This document shows positions 16,981 to 26,124 of a stretch of 64,000 nt of DNA, piece after piece (position 1 is the first letter of the stretch; each line of letters begins with the position of its first letter). The stretch comes from Cellulosimicrobium composti. GTDB lineage: Bacteria; Actinomycetota; Actinomycetes; Actinomycetales; Cellulomonadaceae. The position numbers were made by a program, and so were the translations under genes. Location: the NCBI RefSeq assembly GCF_009711085.1, contig NZ_WMKA01000002.1, positions 1 to 64,000 on the forward strand. Direction: 5' to 3'. Below the pieces are notes generated by a model, which had not been told where the DNA came from, searched no databases, and was given only the letters and a program-made list of their open reading frames with translations.

Positions 16981-18306
16981 GTGCCTCCCCCGCGCGCCGA
17001 CCGCCCGTCCCGCGACCGCGACGGCCGAGCGCGGCACCGGCGCGAGCGCGACGCCTACCGCTTCGTCGAGCTCGTGCCCGGCACGCGCCTGGCGGTGTGC
17101 GACGGGCTCGCGACCGCGAGCGGGGCGCTCCTCGCGGGCGCCGTCGTCGGGTTCCTGCTCCTCCTCGGGGCCGCGCTCGTCGGGGCGGAGGTCCTGCCGT
17201 CGTGGGAGCACGAGGCCGACGAGGCCGTGCGCACGACGATCGGCTGGTGGGTCCTGACGCTGCTCGTCGCCGCGCTGGCCGTCGTGCCGCTGCGCGCGGC
17301 CACGACCCTCGCCGTCGCGAGCGCGCTCACCGCCGCGGACCGCCCGCGCACCGACGTCCCGCCGCTGCCGCTCCGGCGGCGCGTGGCGGGCTCGAACCCT
17401 CCGGCCGCGCTCGCGGGGCTGGCCTGGACCGTCCTCGCCGTCGCGGTCGTCGCGGGCGGCGTCGTCGCGCCCCTCGCGATGGGCCCCGACGACGCCGAGC
17501 GCGCACCCACGGTCGTCGTCTCCGCCGTGGTCGGCGCCGCGGCGGTCGTCGGTCTCGTCGCGCTCCGGGCGCTGCGCGCGCGCTGGACCGCGGCGCGCGA
17601 CGCGGTGCGCTCGGCCTGGGGGCCGAACGAGGTGCGCGCCGCCGAGGCCGCCGAGCGCCGCCGTCGTGCCGCGCTCCCCCGGACCGCCCTGGCGACGGAA
17701 GCCGGTCGCGAGGTCCGGAGCGGTTCGTCCGTGCGACGCCGCGACCGCGTGACGACCGCGCTCGGCGTCGCGGGCGGCGTGGGGTTCGTGCTCTTCCTCG
17801 TCGGCGTGACGATGCGGCACCCGCGCCGGCGCGGACCCGACGCGCACTACGGGCCCGTGGGCGAGACGGCGATCGACGTGCTCGTGGGCACCGGCGGCGC
17901 GCTCCTGGGCGCGGCGCTGCTCGCCGGGGCGCTGTGGTTCGTCCTGCCGACCCGGCGGCGGGCCCGGCAGCGCCGGGAGGCGCTCGCGCGCCTGCGCTCC
18001 CCCGACCCGGGTCCGCCGCCCGTCGACGACGTCGTCCAGGAGCTGCTGTCCCCGTGGTACGGGGGCGCGGCGGTCGCGATCGGGGTCCTCGCCGTGACCG
18101 GGCTCGTCGCCCCGTCCGTGCTCGCCGGCGTGCGGGGCGACGGCGTCGCGCTCGTGGCCCCGGGCGTGCCCTACGGACCGGTCGGCGTGGTCCTCCTCGT
18201 GGCCGCGGTCGCGGCCGCCGCCGTGCTCGTCGACGACGTGGGCCGCTCGGCGTGGCGTCGTGCCCGCGTGCGAGCGCAGTGGCACGTCGGCGACGCGACG
18301 GGCTGA
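16981..18306 (+). CDS. Uncharacterised polytopic membrane protein
   Basis: A 441-residue protein I cannot assign to a family. A basic N-terminus (RDRDGRARHRRERDAYRF) precedes about four transmembrane helices (residues 47-70, 87-117, 142-167, 177-199), a charged cytoplasmic stretch, and four further helices in the second half. It lies 36 bases after cysA on the same strand, so it may be read through from the sulfate operon, but nothing in it points to sulfur metabolism. Its GC content and codon use look like the neighbours. Confidence 0.7.
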   Translation: MPPPRADRPSRDRDGRARHRRERDAYRFVELVPGTRLAVCDGLATASGALLAGAVVGFLLLLGAALVGAEVLPSWEHEADEAVRTTIGWWVLTLLVAALAVVPLRAATTLAVASALTAADRPRTDVPPLPLRRRVAGSNPPAALAGLAWTVLAVAVVAGGVVAPLAMGPDDAERAPTVVVSAVVGAAAVVGLVALRALRARWTAARDAVRSAWGPNEVRAAEAAERRRRAALPRTALATEAGREVRSGSSVRRRDRVTTALGVAGGVGFVLFLVGVTMRHPRRRGPDAHYGPVGETAIDVLVGTGGALLGAALLAGALWFVLPTRRRARQRREALARLRSPDPGPPPVDDVVQELLSPWYGGAAVAIGVLAVTGLVAPSVLAGVRGDGVALVAPGVPYGPVGVVLLVAAVAAAAVLVDDVGRSAWRRARVRAQWHVGDATG

Positions 18307-18345
18307 CGGCGCGTCACCGCCGCCGGCGCCCGGAGGGGGGTCGGG

Positions 18346-18801
18346 TCAGCGCCGCCCACGCAGGCTGCGCCGGTCCGCGACGACGGCCCATACGCCCGCG
18401 ACCCCCGCGCCGAGCGCGGCGCACGTGACGACGATGACCGTGAAGTAGACACCGGGCTTGAAGACCGGCTCCGCGGCCGGCGACTGGAGCCACGCGCCGC
18501 CGAGGCCGAGCCCGAGCACGGTGCCGAGCACGACGCCCACCGTGAAGAACGCGCGGTAGCGCGGCGCACGGCGCACCGTCGTCGGGTCCACGACGCTCTC
18601 GATCTCGACCTCGCCGGCCGTGCCGCCGGCAGCCGTGGTCGCGTCGTCCGACGCCCCGTCGGTCGGCGTCTCGTCCGCCTCTGCCCGGGCGGCGTCGGCG
18701 GCGGTGGGCTGCGCGGGCACCGCGTCGGGCGCGCCCGCGTCAGGGGCTGCGGAGGGGTCGGGTGCCGCGCCGTCGGGCGCGGAGGACTGCTCGGGGCTCA
18801 C
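18346..18801 (-). CDS. Small membrane protein with acidic low-complexity N-terminus
   Basis: A 151-residue protein from a GTG start (VSPEQSSAP). Residues 1-80 are an Ala/Pro/Asp-rich disordered tail, then YRAFFTVGVVLGTVLGLGLG and FTVIVVTCAALGAGVAGVW form two transmembrane helices, ending in a basic RRSLRGRR. It resembles many actinobacterial two-helix membrane proteins without a known role. It is convergent with the upstream membrane protein gene. Confidence 0.65.
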   Translation of the reverse strand: MSPEQSSAPDGAAPDPSAAPDAGAPDAVPAQPTAADAARAEADETPTDGASDDATTAAGGTAGEVEIESVVDPTTVRRAPRYRAFFTVGVVLGTVLGLGLGGAWLQSPAAEPVFKPGVYFTVIVVTCAALGAGVAGVWAVVADRRSLRGRR

Positions 18802-18880
18802 GACCACGACCCTACCCGGGGAAGCCGGGGACCCCGCCCGGGTGCCGTGGTGCGGGCCGTGCGGGAGGAGCCCCGGACGC

Positions 18881-18920
18881 ACCGCGGCCCGGGTCCGTCG
18901 GACGGAACCCGGGCCGCGGT
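18881..18920. terminator. Terminator downstream of the nuclease gene
   Basis: A perfect 14-bp stem, ACCGCGGCCCGGGT (18881-18894) with its complement at 18907-18920, whose loop contains CCGTCGGACGG and can extend the helix. It lies 27 bases past the stop of the leftward nuclease/nucleotidase gene. Confidence 0.75.
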
Positions 18921-18946
18921 CTCACCTCCTCGTGATCAGCGCGGGA

Positions 18947-21900
18947 TCACCCGCACGAGAACGCGTCGAACGCGACCGGGTACTCGCGCACCCCGGTGCC
19001 GTCCGCGAACGACCCGGTGACGGTCACCGAGCCCGCCGGGACGGACGTCGCGCGCGACGCGAAGGACTGGTACGCCGCCGCACCGGGGGCGACGCCCGTG
19101 AAGGTCCGCTCCCCGTACGGCGTGCTGAGCACGACGTCGACCGGGACGTCGTCCCCGTTGACCGCCTTGACCGCGAGATAGACCTTGCCCGCCATGCAGC
19201 GCGGGCTCACGACCACGTCGGTCAGCACCGCGCCCTCGGCCGCGCCGGCCTCGACCGTGACCGGGATCCGGGCGGTCGTGCCGCTCGGCTCCGCGACCAC
19301 CCAGAGGTCGTACTCGCCCGCCGCGGCGTCGGCCGGGACGGGCACCGTGAGCGTCGCGGCACCCGCGGTCACCGTCGCGGTGCCCGCCGGGTTGCCCGGG
19401 TCGGCCGGGTCGAACTCGCCGTCCGCCGGCACGAGGTAGCCGTCGACGGACGTGTTGCGCGGCGAGCCGAGGGACGTGAGGTCGAGCGCCGAGAGCTCGA
19501 CGGTCATGTCCGACCCCGCGGTGACGGTGCCGGGCAGCTCGTCGACGACCACGCGCGAGCGGTCGAACGACGGCGACACCGGCGAGCTCGTCTGCAGGTA
19601 CGCGATCCACGCGTCGCGGTCGACCAGACCGGAGTCGCGCGGGTCCGTGCCCTCGGTGAACACGCGGAAGTTGTCGCCGCCGGTCGCGAGGAACGAGAAC
19701 GTCGCGACGCGGTACTCGGCGTCGAGGTCGATCGGCTCGCCGTTGATCGTCACCGACGAGACGTTGTCCCCCGGCGTCGCGTTCGGGTCGGCCGTCGAGG
19801 CCGTCCACGACACGTTGTCCGAGAGGCCCAGGGCGAGGTACGGGCGGGTCGGGCGCTCGCCGTCCTCGTCCGTCTGCCACTGCTGCTCGAGCATCTCGAC
19901 GACCTGCGCGCCCGTGAGGGTCACGGTCCACAGGTTGTTGACGAACGGCAGGACCGCGTTGGCCTCGGCGTACGTGATGACGCCGTCGCCGTCGAAGAAG
20001 AGCTCGTTGCGGAGCCCGCCCGGGTTGACGACGCCGATGTCCGCACCGCCGCGCGCCGGGTCGGCGAGCGTGGCGAGGAGCGAGTCGGCGACGAGGTTGC
20101 CGAGGGTCGACTCGGACGCACGGTCGTCACGGCCGGTGCTCGGCAGGGGGCCGGAGCCCACGTACGTGCCGCCCGGGCCCGTGTACGACCCGCCCGCGTA
20201 CGCCGTCGTGATGTCGGCCGTGACCGAGCCGACGGGCTGCGCACCGATGATCTCGGCCTCGGCGAGCGCGGCGTCGACGATCGTCTTGACCTCCGCGACG
20301 CGCGGGTACGTCGCGACGAGCGTCGCGTCGTCCGTCGTCGTGCGCGCGACGTTCTGCGCCGTGTACGCCGTGACCTCGTGGGTCGCGGTGTCCACGGTGA
20401 GCGACACGTGGCCGACGAACTCGCCGTAGTTGCCGGTCTGGACGATCGGCCGGGTCTTGCCCGGCACGCCCGGGACGGGCGCGTCCCACGCGTACTGCTT
20501 GTGCGTGTGACCCGTGAAGATCGCCGCGACGCGCGCGTCGGTCTCGGTGACGATGTCCGCGAAGGCGCCGCCCGCGGCGACCTCCTCCTCGAGCGTCGCG
20601 CCGTCGGGCGTGCCCGCGGACGCGCCCTCGTGGACGAGGCCCACGACGAGGTCCGCCTCGCCGTTCGCCGGGTCGCCGTCCAGGAGCTGGTCGGTGACGC
20701 GGTTGAGCGCCTCGACCGGGTCCCCGAAGTCGAGGTCCGCGATGCCCGACGGCGTGACGAGCGTCGGGGTCTCCTCGGTGACGACGCCGACGAAGCCGAC
20801 GTCGAGACCGCCGACCTCGACCACCTGGTACTCCGGCAGCGCCGGGTTCGTCGTGCCCTTGTCGTAGACGTTCGCGCCGAGGTAGGCCCAGTTCGCCTCG
20901 TCGGTCACGCGGCCCGTGAGGTCCGCGAAGCCCTGGTCGAACTCGTGGTTCCCGACGGCCGACGCCTCGAGGTCGAGCGCGTTGAGCACGTCGATCGTCG
21001 GCTGGTCCTCCTGGAGCGCCGACGCGAACAGCGACGCGCCGATGTTGTCGCCCGCCGAGACGAAGGCCGTCCCGTCCGGGTTCGCCGCGCGCAGCTCCTC
21101 GATCGTGCCCGCGAACTTCACGGTGTTGGCGTCGATGCGGCCGTGGAAGTCGTTGATCGCCAGCAGGTCGAGCTGCGTCTCGCCCGGCTCGGTGCCGCCG
21201 GCGAGGTCGAGGCCCACGAGGACCGGGTCGTGGTCGGACGACCGGAACGGCGTCGTGTCGTAGAGGATCGACGCGTTGTAGTTGTACCGGCTGTACTCGT
21301 TCGCGATGGGCTCGACCGAGTTGATGTTCCACACGTCGGTGCCCGTCACGGCCGCGGCCGCGGCCGGCGAGGCGAACACGTGGTCGAGCGACCCGACGTA
21401 CCCGTCGAACAGGTAGGTCTGCTCGCCCGTGGTGTCGCCCAGGTCGACGTACCCGGCGTCCTTGAGGACCTCCAGCGGGTCCTCCTGCGAGTAGGAGTTG
21501 AAGTCGCCCGCGAGCAGGACCTTGTCCGTGCCCGCGTCCGCGGCGACGTCCTCCGCGAAGCCCACGAGGGCCGTCGCCTGCGCGACGCGCGACGCGTTGA
21601 ACGCGCCCTGGCCGTCGCCCGAGTCCTCGTCGCCGGGCAGCACGGCCGTGCCGGAGCCCTTCGACTTGAAGTGGTTCGCGACGACGAGCACGTCGTCGGT
21701 GCCCGCGTCGTCGCCCTCGGTGATGCCGCCGACCGGCTGGAACACCTGCGCGAGCGGCTCGCGCGCGTTGACGAACGCCGGGTCGTCGAGCAGGATCTGC
21801 GACTCGCCGACCGGCTCCGCCGCGTCGACCTGGTAGATGTACGCGAGACGGATGACGTCCTCGTCGTCGGGCAGCGCGGACGGCGAGGGCACGAAGGCCC

Positions 21901-23716
21901 ACTCGTCGGCGCCCGCCGCCTCGTTGAGCGCGTCGACCAGGTCGGAGAGCGCCTGGTCGCGGTCCTTGCCGAACGGCGTCGAGTTCTCGATCTCCATGAG
22001 CGCCACCACGTCGGCGTCGAGCGCGTCGATCGCCGCGACGATCTTCGTCTCCTGGCGCTCGAGGTTCTCGGCGTTCGCCGCGCCGCGCGCGTCGCAGCCG
22101 CGGTTGACCGTGATCGGGTTGCCCGCACGGTCGGTGTAGTACGTGCAGCCCGTGAGCTGGTCACCCGTCGTCGTGAAGTAGTTGAGCACGTTGAACGTCG
22201 CGACGGAGAGGTCGCCGCCGACCTCGACGGGCGCGTCCTCGCGCGTGTTCTCGAACGTCGCCGGCTGCACGGAGGCCGCGTTGCCCGAGTCACCCGCGGT
22301 GAGGTGGGTGAGCGGCTGGAACGTCCACGCGTCGTACCGGTAGTCGAGGATCACGGGCGTCGTGAAGTCCACGCCCGCGCCGACGCGCGCCGGGGCCCCG
22401 CCCGTCAGGTACGGGAGCGGGATGCCCTTGTTGGCGGCGTTGTTGAAGTTCGTCGTCGCGCCGTCGTCGAGCATGACGCCGCGGGCCGCGCGGTCCGCGA
22501 CCGCCGCGGCGGCCTCGGCGCTGCCCGGCCGCCCGGCCGACGTCGGCTGGAGGAACGGTTCCGTCCCGGCCGCGAGGAGGAACGACCCGTAGTAGTTCGT
22601 GTCGTAGTTGTCCGCGATCACGTACTCGCCCGCGGGTGCCACGAGCATCCCCTCGAGCACCTCGCGCGCCGCGTCGGTCGCGGGGAACGCGACGTTCGCC
22701 GGCTTGACCTCCTCGGCGGGCTCGTCGAGGACCGTCCACCCGCCCGCGGCGGGCGTGATCTGCGTCAGCGTGAAGTACTCGGAGACGGCGCCCGTCACCT
22801 CGACGTGGTCGCCGATCTCCACGGCGGCCGCGCCGGCCTGGGAGTAGACGAAGATCGCGTCCGACGCCGTGTGCGAGGCGTCGAGGTCGCCGCCCGTGCC
22901 CTCGGTCTGGAGGTAGAAGCCGTCGTAGCCGCCGGTGGGGTACGTCGCGGTCACGACGCCGCGCGTCGTCACCGTCTGGCCCACGAACGGGCTCGTCGCG
23001 CCCGTGCCCTGGATCTCCGCGATCGGCACGACCTCGCCCGGCTCCGGGCCGGGGCCCCCGCCCTGCCCGCTGTTCTGGGGCGTGACGGTGCTCGAGAGGG
23101 AGAAGTCCTTGCTGTTGTCGTCCGTGTCCGCGAACCCGGTCCGGTTGATCGAGGCGGGCACCGTGTTGCCGGACGGCGCGGGGCCCACCGCGGTCTCGAA
23201 CGTGTTCGAGGTCCCGTACCCGACGAGGTCGACGACGTTCGCCGCGCCGGCGGCGTCCCCCGCCGGGAGCGTGACCGCCGTGGTGGAGCTCACGAGCGCG
23301 ATCGTGCCCGTCGTGCCCGAGGGGTTGAGGCTGCCCGTCGCGTCGGGCGTCGGCAGCGCCGCCCCGTTCGACCCGTTGGACCCGCCCTGCACGAGGAAGT
23401 AGCCGCCGGGGGCGACCGTGCCGCTGAGCGGGGTGACGCCCGTGAAGGCTCCGGTGCCCGTCGCCGAGCGGTACTGCAGGGACATGCCGGAGAGGTCGAT
23501 CGCCGACTGCGTGGGGTTGTACAGCTCGACGAACTTGTGGGTGTAGGGGGCGTTCGCGCTGCCACCGCTCAGGTAGGCCTCGTTGATGACGAGGCCCGAC
23601 CCGTCGGGAGCCGCGCTCGCGGCGGTGGCGGCCGCGACGGAGAAGGGCACGGCGAGCGCCACGGTCAACGTGCTCGCCACCACCCTCCGTCGCCGCAGGT
23701 GCTGGTGGTCGGTCAC
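18947..23716 (-). CDS. Secreted multidomain nuclease / 5'-nucleotidase
   Basis: A 1589-residue exported protein combining two phosphohydrolase units. A signal peptide (basic RRRR, hydrophobic core, cut near ASAAP) leads to a lamin-tail domain (from about residue 38, LVINEAYLSGG), then an OB-fold segment (VPIAEIQGTG). An endonuclease/exonuclease/phosphatase domain follows (about 502-840; VATFNVLNYF, ALMEIENS, SSDHDPVL), as in ExeM/NucH nucleases. From about residue 848 comes a complete 5'-nucleotidase: LLAINDFHGRID, GNHEFDQGF and GHTHK metal sites, then the C-terminal substrate domain, and an Ig-like tail ending FSCG. It would degrade extracellular DNA to nucleosides and phosphate. The GTG at 23716 has AAGGAG five bases upstream. 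Confidence 0.9.
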   Translation of the reverse strand: MTDHQHLRRRRVVASTLTVALAVPFSVAAATAASAAPDGSGLVINEAYLSGGSANAPYTHKFVELYNPTQSAIDLSGMSLQYRSATGTGAFTGVTPLSGTVAPGGYFLVQGGSNGSNGAALPTPDATGSLNPSGTTGTIALVSSTTAVTLPAGDAAGAANVVDLVGYGTSNTFETAVGPAPSGNTVPASINRTGFADTDDNSKDFSLSSTVTPQNSGQGGGPGPEPGEVVPIAEIQGTGATSPFVGQTVTTRGVVTATYPTGGYDGFYLQTEGTGGDLDASHTASDAIFVYSQAGAAAVEIGDHVEVTGAVSEYFTLTQITPAAGGWTVLDEPAEEVKPANVAFPATDAAREVLEGMLVAPAGEYVIADNYDTNYYGSFLLAAGTEPFLQPTSAGRPGSAEAAAAVADRAARGVMLDDGATTNFNNAANKGIPLPYLTGGAPARVGAGVDFTTPVILDYRYDAWTFQPLTHLTAGDSGNAASVQPATFENTREDAPVEVGGDLSVATFNVLNYFTTTGDQLTGCTYYTDRAGNPITVNRGCDARGAANAENLERQETKIVAAIDALDADVVALMEIENSTPFGKDRDQALSDLVDALNEAAGADEWAFVPSPSALPDDEDVIRLAYIYQVDAAEPVGESQILLDDPAFVNAREPLAQVFQPVGGITEGDDAGTDDVLVVANHFKSKGSGTAVLPGDEDSGDGQGAFNASRVAQATALVGFAEDVAADAGTDKVLLAGDFNSYSQEDPLEVLKDAGYVDLGDTTGEQTYLFDGYVGSLDHVFASPAAAAAVTGTDVWNINSVEPIANEYSRYNYNASILYDTTPFRSSDHDPVLVGLDLAGGTEPGETQLDLLAINDFHGRIDANTVKFAGTIEELRAANPDGTAFVSAGDNIGASLFASALQEDQPTIDVLNALDLEASAVGNHEFDQGFADLTGRVTDEANWAYLGANVYDKGTTNPALPEYQVVEVGGLDVGFVGVVTEETPTLVTPSGIADLDFGDPVEALNRVTDQLLDGDPANGEADLVVGLVHEGASAGTPDGATLEEEVAAGGAFADIVTETDARVAAIFTGHTHKQYAWDAPVPGVPGKTRPIVQTGNYGEFVGHVSLTVDTATHEVTAYTAQNVARTTTDDATLVATYPRVAEVKTIVDAALAEAEIIGAQPVGSVTADITTAYAGGSYTGPGGTYVGSGPLPSTGRDDRASESTLGNLVADSLLATLADPARGGADIGVVNPGGLRNELFFDGDGVITYAEANAVLPFVNNLWTVTLTGAQVVEMLEQQWQTDEDGERPTRPYLALGLSDNVSWTASTADPNATPGDNVSSVTINGEPIDLDAEYRVATFSFLATGGDNFRVFTEGTDPRDSGLVDRDAWIAYLQTSSPVSPSFDRSRVVVDELPGTVTAGSDMTVELSALDLTSLGSPRNTSVDGYLVPADGEFDPADPGNPAGTATVTAGAATLTVPVPADAAAGEYDLWVVAEPSGTTARIPVTVEAGAAEGAVLTDVVVSPRCMAGKVYLAVKAVNGDDVPVDVVLSTPYGERTFTGVAPGAAAYQSFASRATSVPAGSVTVTGSFADGTGVREYPVAFDAFSCG

Positions 23717-23940
23717 GCTGACTCCTTCATCTCGTGCGGACGGCCGGGCAGCAGCCGCGCTCGTCCACGCACCGGACGGCGCGACGCCCTGCCTCCGCGG
23801 GACATCGCACCGCACGTCGGTGAACGGGCGGTTGCTGCCGTGTCACCGCCACGAGAACGTCGCCGCACGTCGTCGTGCCGCGGGCGTCCGCGCGAGCGGC
23901 GGCCGGTCATCCACGGACGCTAGCCCTCCGTACCCCGGTC

Positions 23941-23978
23941 CGCCAGACCTGGCGGCGAGAACGTTACGGACCAGTAAC
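23941..23978. promoter_or_regulatory. Two inverted repeats upstream of the nuclease gene
   Basis: CGCCAG-AC-CTGGCG (23941-23954) is followed by GTTAC-N6-GTAAC (23963-23978). Both sit in the 294-bp gap upstream of the nuclease gene, whose GTG start is at 23716, and could be operators. A phosphate-starvation regulator would be logical for this enzyme, but no clear PHO-box direct repeat is visible. Confidence 0.35.
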
Positions 23979-24010
23979 ACGCACGCGCGGCACCGTCGCG
24001 CGCGGGTCCG

Positions 24011-24382
24011 TCAGCGCGGCCGCGCGGCCTGCAGCGGGAGCAGCCAGGACAGGTCGGAGCGCTCGCCCGACGCCTGGACGCGGCCGTCCGCGACGGCGTC
24101 GGCCCACGCGAGCGCCCCCGTCACCAGGGCCAGCCACGTCTGGGGGTCCGTCTCCACGACGTTCGGGGGCGTCCCGCGCGTGTGGCGCGGACCCTCGACC
24201 GCCTGGACGGCGCCCGCCGGCGGGACGCGCACCTCGACGGCGTGCCCCGGCGCGACGTCCGCGAGCTCCTCCAGTGTGAACCGGACCGCCGTCGTGACGG
24301 CCTTGCGGTCCGCCCGGTCCTCGCGCCACGCGGCGAGGGCGAGGCGGCCGGCGGCCGGGTCGGTACGTCGTCGAGCGCTCAC
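24011..24382 (-). CDS. Sterol-carrier-family protein (SCP2-like, bacterial)
   Basis: A 123-residue protein resembling the actinobacterial sterol-carrier-family proteins: an N-terminal helix ([13 protein letters not shown]), a beta-rich middle with [19 protein letters not shown], and the C-terminal amphipathic helix [25 protein letters not shown]. Related SCP2 domains bind lipids or take part in mycothiol-dependent enzymes; the exact role of this short group is unknown. It starts at GTG 24382, nine bases after the ribonuclease gene, and is co-transcribed with it. Confidence 0.7.
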   Translation of the reverse strand: MSARRRTDPAAGRLALAAWREDRADRKAVTTAVRFTLEELADVAPGHAVEVRVPPAGAVQAVEGPRHTRGTPPNVVETDPQTWLALVTGALAWADAVADGRVQASGERSDLSWLLPLQAARPR

Positions 24383-24391
24383 GGGGACAGG

Positions 24392-25951
24392 CTACGACCG
24401 GCCGCCGACCGTGAAGAGCACCCGGCGCCCCGGCACCGACGCCTCGCTCAGCGTCGCACGGACCGGGTCGCCCAGCGGCAGGTCCACGCCCTCGACCGGG
24501 GCCCGGACCGCGGGGTCGGTCAGCACCACCTGGCCGCGCTGCACGGCACCCGCGTCCCCGCCCTCGCGCTCGACGCGCCGGGCACGCTCGCGGTCGTCCT
24601 CGACGTCGACGACGACGCCGTCGAACTCCTCACCCTCACGCCCCGCGAGGAGCGCCGCCTCCACGACGTCGACGATCGCGCGCTCGTACGAGCCCGCGCG
24701 CTGGCCCGTCCGGGCCATCGTGCGCGGCAGCCCCGGCAGCGCGTCGAGCACCCATCGCGGCACCTGCTCGCCCGCGCACAGCGCGAGGCACACCTCGGTG
24801 CCGTAGCGGTCCACGAGCCGGCGCAGCGGCGCGGTGACGTGCGCGTACTCGGCGCCGATCGCGGCGTGCGCCGCGTCGTCGGGCACGCCCGGCTCCTGGC
24901 CCGTCCCGCCGAACGCCTCGTACGACGCGCCGCGGAAGAGCGACGTCGCCTCGTTGAGGAACGCGGCGTGCCGCGGGACGCCCGAGTCGAGCGTCGGCAC
25001 GAGCTCCGCGTACGACGTCTCGCGCGGCCAGTCGATGCCGAGGGCGCGGGCCGTGCGGCGCAGGCGCGCGAGGTCGCGCGGGTCGGCATCGGGCAGCGCG
25101 CGGAAGACGCCGACCCCGCCCGCGCGCATGAGGCGCGCCGCGGCGATCCCGGTGAGGAGCGAGATCTGGGCGTTCCACGCCTCCGCGGGCAGCGTGGAGC
25201 GGAACTCGAGCCCGAACGTGCCGTCGTCGTGCGCGACGATCTCCTGCTCCGGGACCTCGAGCGACACGCCGCCGCGGTCGCGCTCGAGCGCGAGCCGCAG
25301 CTCGCCGACCTCGCGGAGCAGGAGCAGCGCGTCGGCGGGGTCGCCGGCGTCGACCCGCGCCTGCGCCTCGTCGTAGGTCAGCCGGGCCGTGGAGCGCACC
25401 ACCGCGCGGCGCACCGTCGCGTCGAGGATCTCGCCGCGGGCGTCGAGGACGACGCGCCACGCCGCCGCCGGGCGGTCCTCGTCCGGCAGGAGGCTCGCCG
25501 CGCCCTCCGAGAGCACGGGCGGGTGCAGCGGGGTGCGCGCGTCCGGTGCGTAGAGCGTCGTGCCGCGCACGTGCACCTCGGCGTCGATCGCCCCGCCGGG
25601 CTCGACGAACGCGCCCACGTCGGCGATCGCGTAGTGCACGACGTACGCCGCGCCCTCGGGCGCGCCGGGGTCGTGCGCCGCCCGCTCGAGGTGGAGCGCC
25701 TGGTCGAGGTCCATCGACCCGGGCGGGTCGATCGTCACGAACGGGACGTCCCGCAGGTCGACACGCCCGTCCCCGACGACCGCGCGGTCCGCGCGCACGG
25801 CGGCCTCGGCCTCGGCGAGCACGTCGGCGCGGAAGTCCTCGGGGACCTCCATCTCGCGCCGCAGCGCGTCCAGCGCCTCGGCGATCGCGACGGCGGGGCT
25901 CGGGGCGGGGGTCTCGGCAGGTCGCACGAGGCGCAGCTGACGCGTGGGCAC
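24392..25951 (-). CDS. RNB-domain ribonuclease (RNase II/R family)
   Basis: A 519-residue protein dominated by one RNB exoribonuclease domain. The catalytic metal cluster is in VTIDPPGSMDLDQALHLE (around residues 93-110), followed by YAIADVGAFVEPGG, and the C-terminal RNB motif appears as YAHVTAPLRRLVDRYG. It lacks the N-terminal cold-shock domains and the long S1 tail of RNase R; a short C-terminal beta domain ends the protein. It should degrade RNA 3' to 5' in the cytoplasm. GTG 25951 was chosen because homologs begin at VPTRQLRL. Confidence 0.88.
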   Translation of the reverse strand: MPTRQLRLVRPAETPAPSPAVAIAEALDALRREMEVPEDFRADVLAEAEAAVRADRAVVGDGRVDLRDVPFVTIDPPGSMDLDQALHLERAAHDPGAPEGAAYVVHYAIADVGAFVEPGGAIDAEVHVRGTTLYAPDARTPLHPPVLSEGAASLLPDEDRPAAAWRVVLDARGEILDATVRRAVVRSTARLTYDEAQARVDAGDPADALLLLREVGELRLALERDRGGVSLEVPEQEIVAHDDGTFGLEFRSTLPAEAWNAQISLLTGIAAARLMRAGGVGVFRALPDADPRDLARLRRTARALGIDWPRETSYAELVPTLDSGVPRHAAFLNEATSLFRGASYEAFGGTGQEPGVPDDAAHAAIGAEYAHVTAPLRRLVDRYGTEVCLALCAGEQVPRWVLDALPGLPRTMARTGQRAGSYERAIVDVVEAALLAGREGEEFDGVVVDVEDDRERARRVEREGGDAGAVQRGQVVLTDPAVRAPVEGVDLPLGDPVRATLSEASVPGRRVLFTVGGRS

Positions 25952-26014
25952 GAGCCCGACCCTACCGACCCCCGGGACCGCGGGCCCGTGGGAGGACCGC
26001 GGGCGGCGGAGGGT

Positions 26015-26054
26015 GCGCGCGGGCCAGGGCGTCCGACAGACCTGGCCCGCGCGC
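26015..26054. terminator. Terminator downstream of the family-5 ABC operon
   Basis: A perfect 14-bp stem (GCGCGCGGGCCAGG at 26015-26028, complement 26041-26054) with a 12-base loop. It lies 70 bases past the last ABC gene and ahead of the RNB gene, separating two leftward units. Confidence 0.75.
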
Positions 26055-26124
26055 CGGGCGCACGCCACCACCGGCGCGCGCGTCCGTCGGGCCGCACCCG
26101 CCGCGGGGGACGGGTGCGCCGGGA

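Noticed and set aside
18620-23923. A 1767-codon open frame on the plus strand opposite the nuclease gene
   Set aside because: It is low-complexity Arg/Val/Asp-rich sequence of the kind made by reading a high-GC gene on its opposite strand; the minus-strand frame has clear domains and catalytic motifs.
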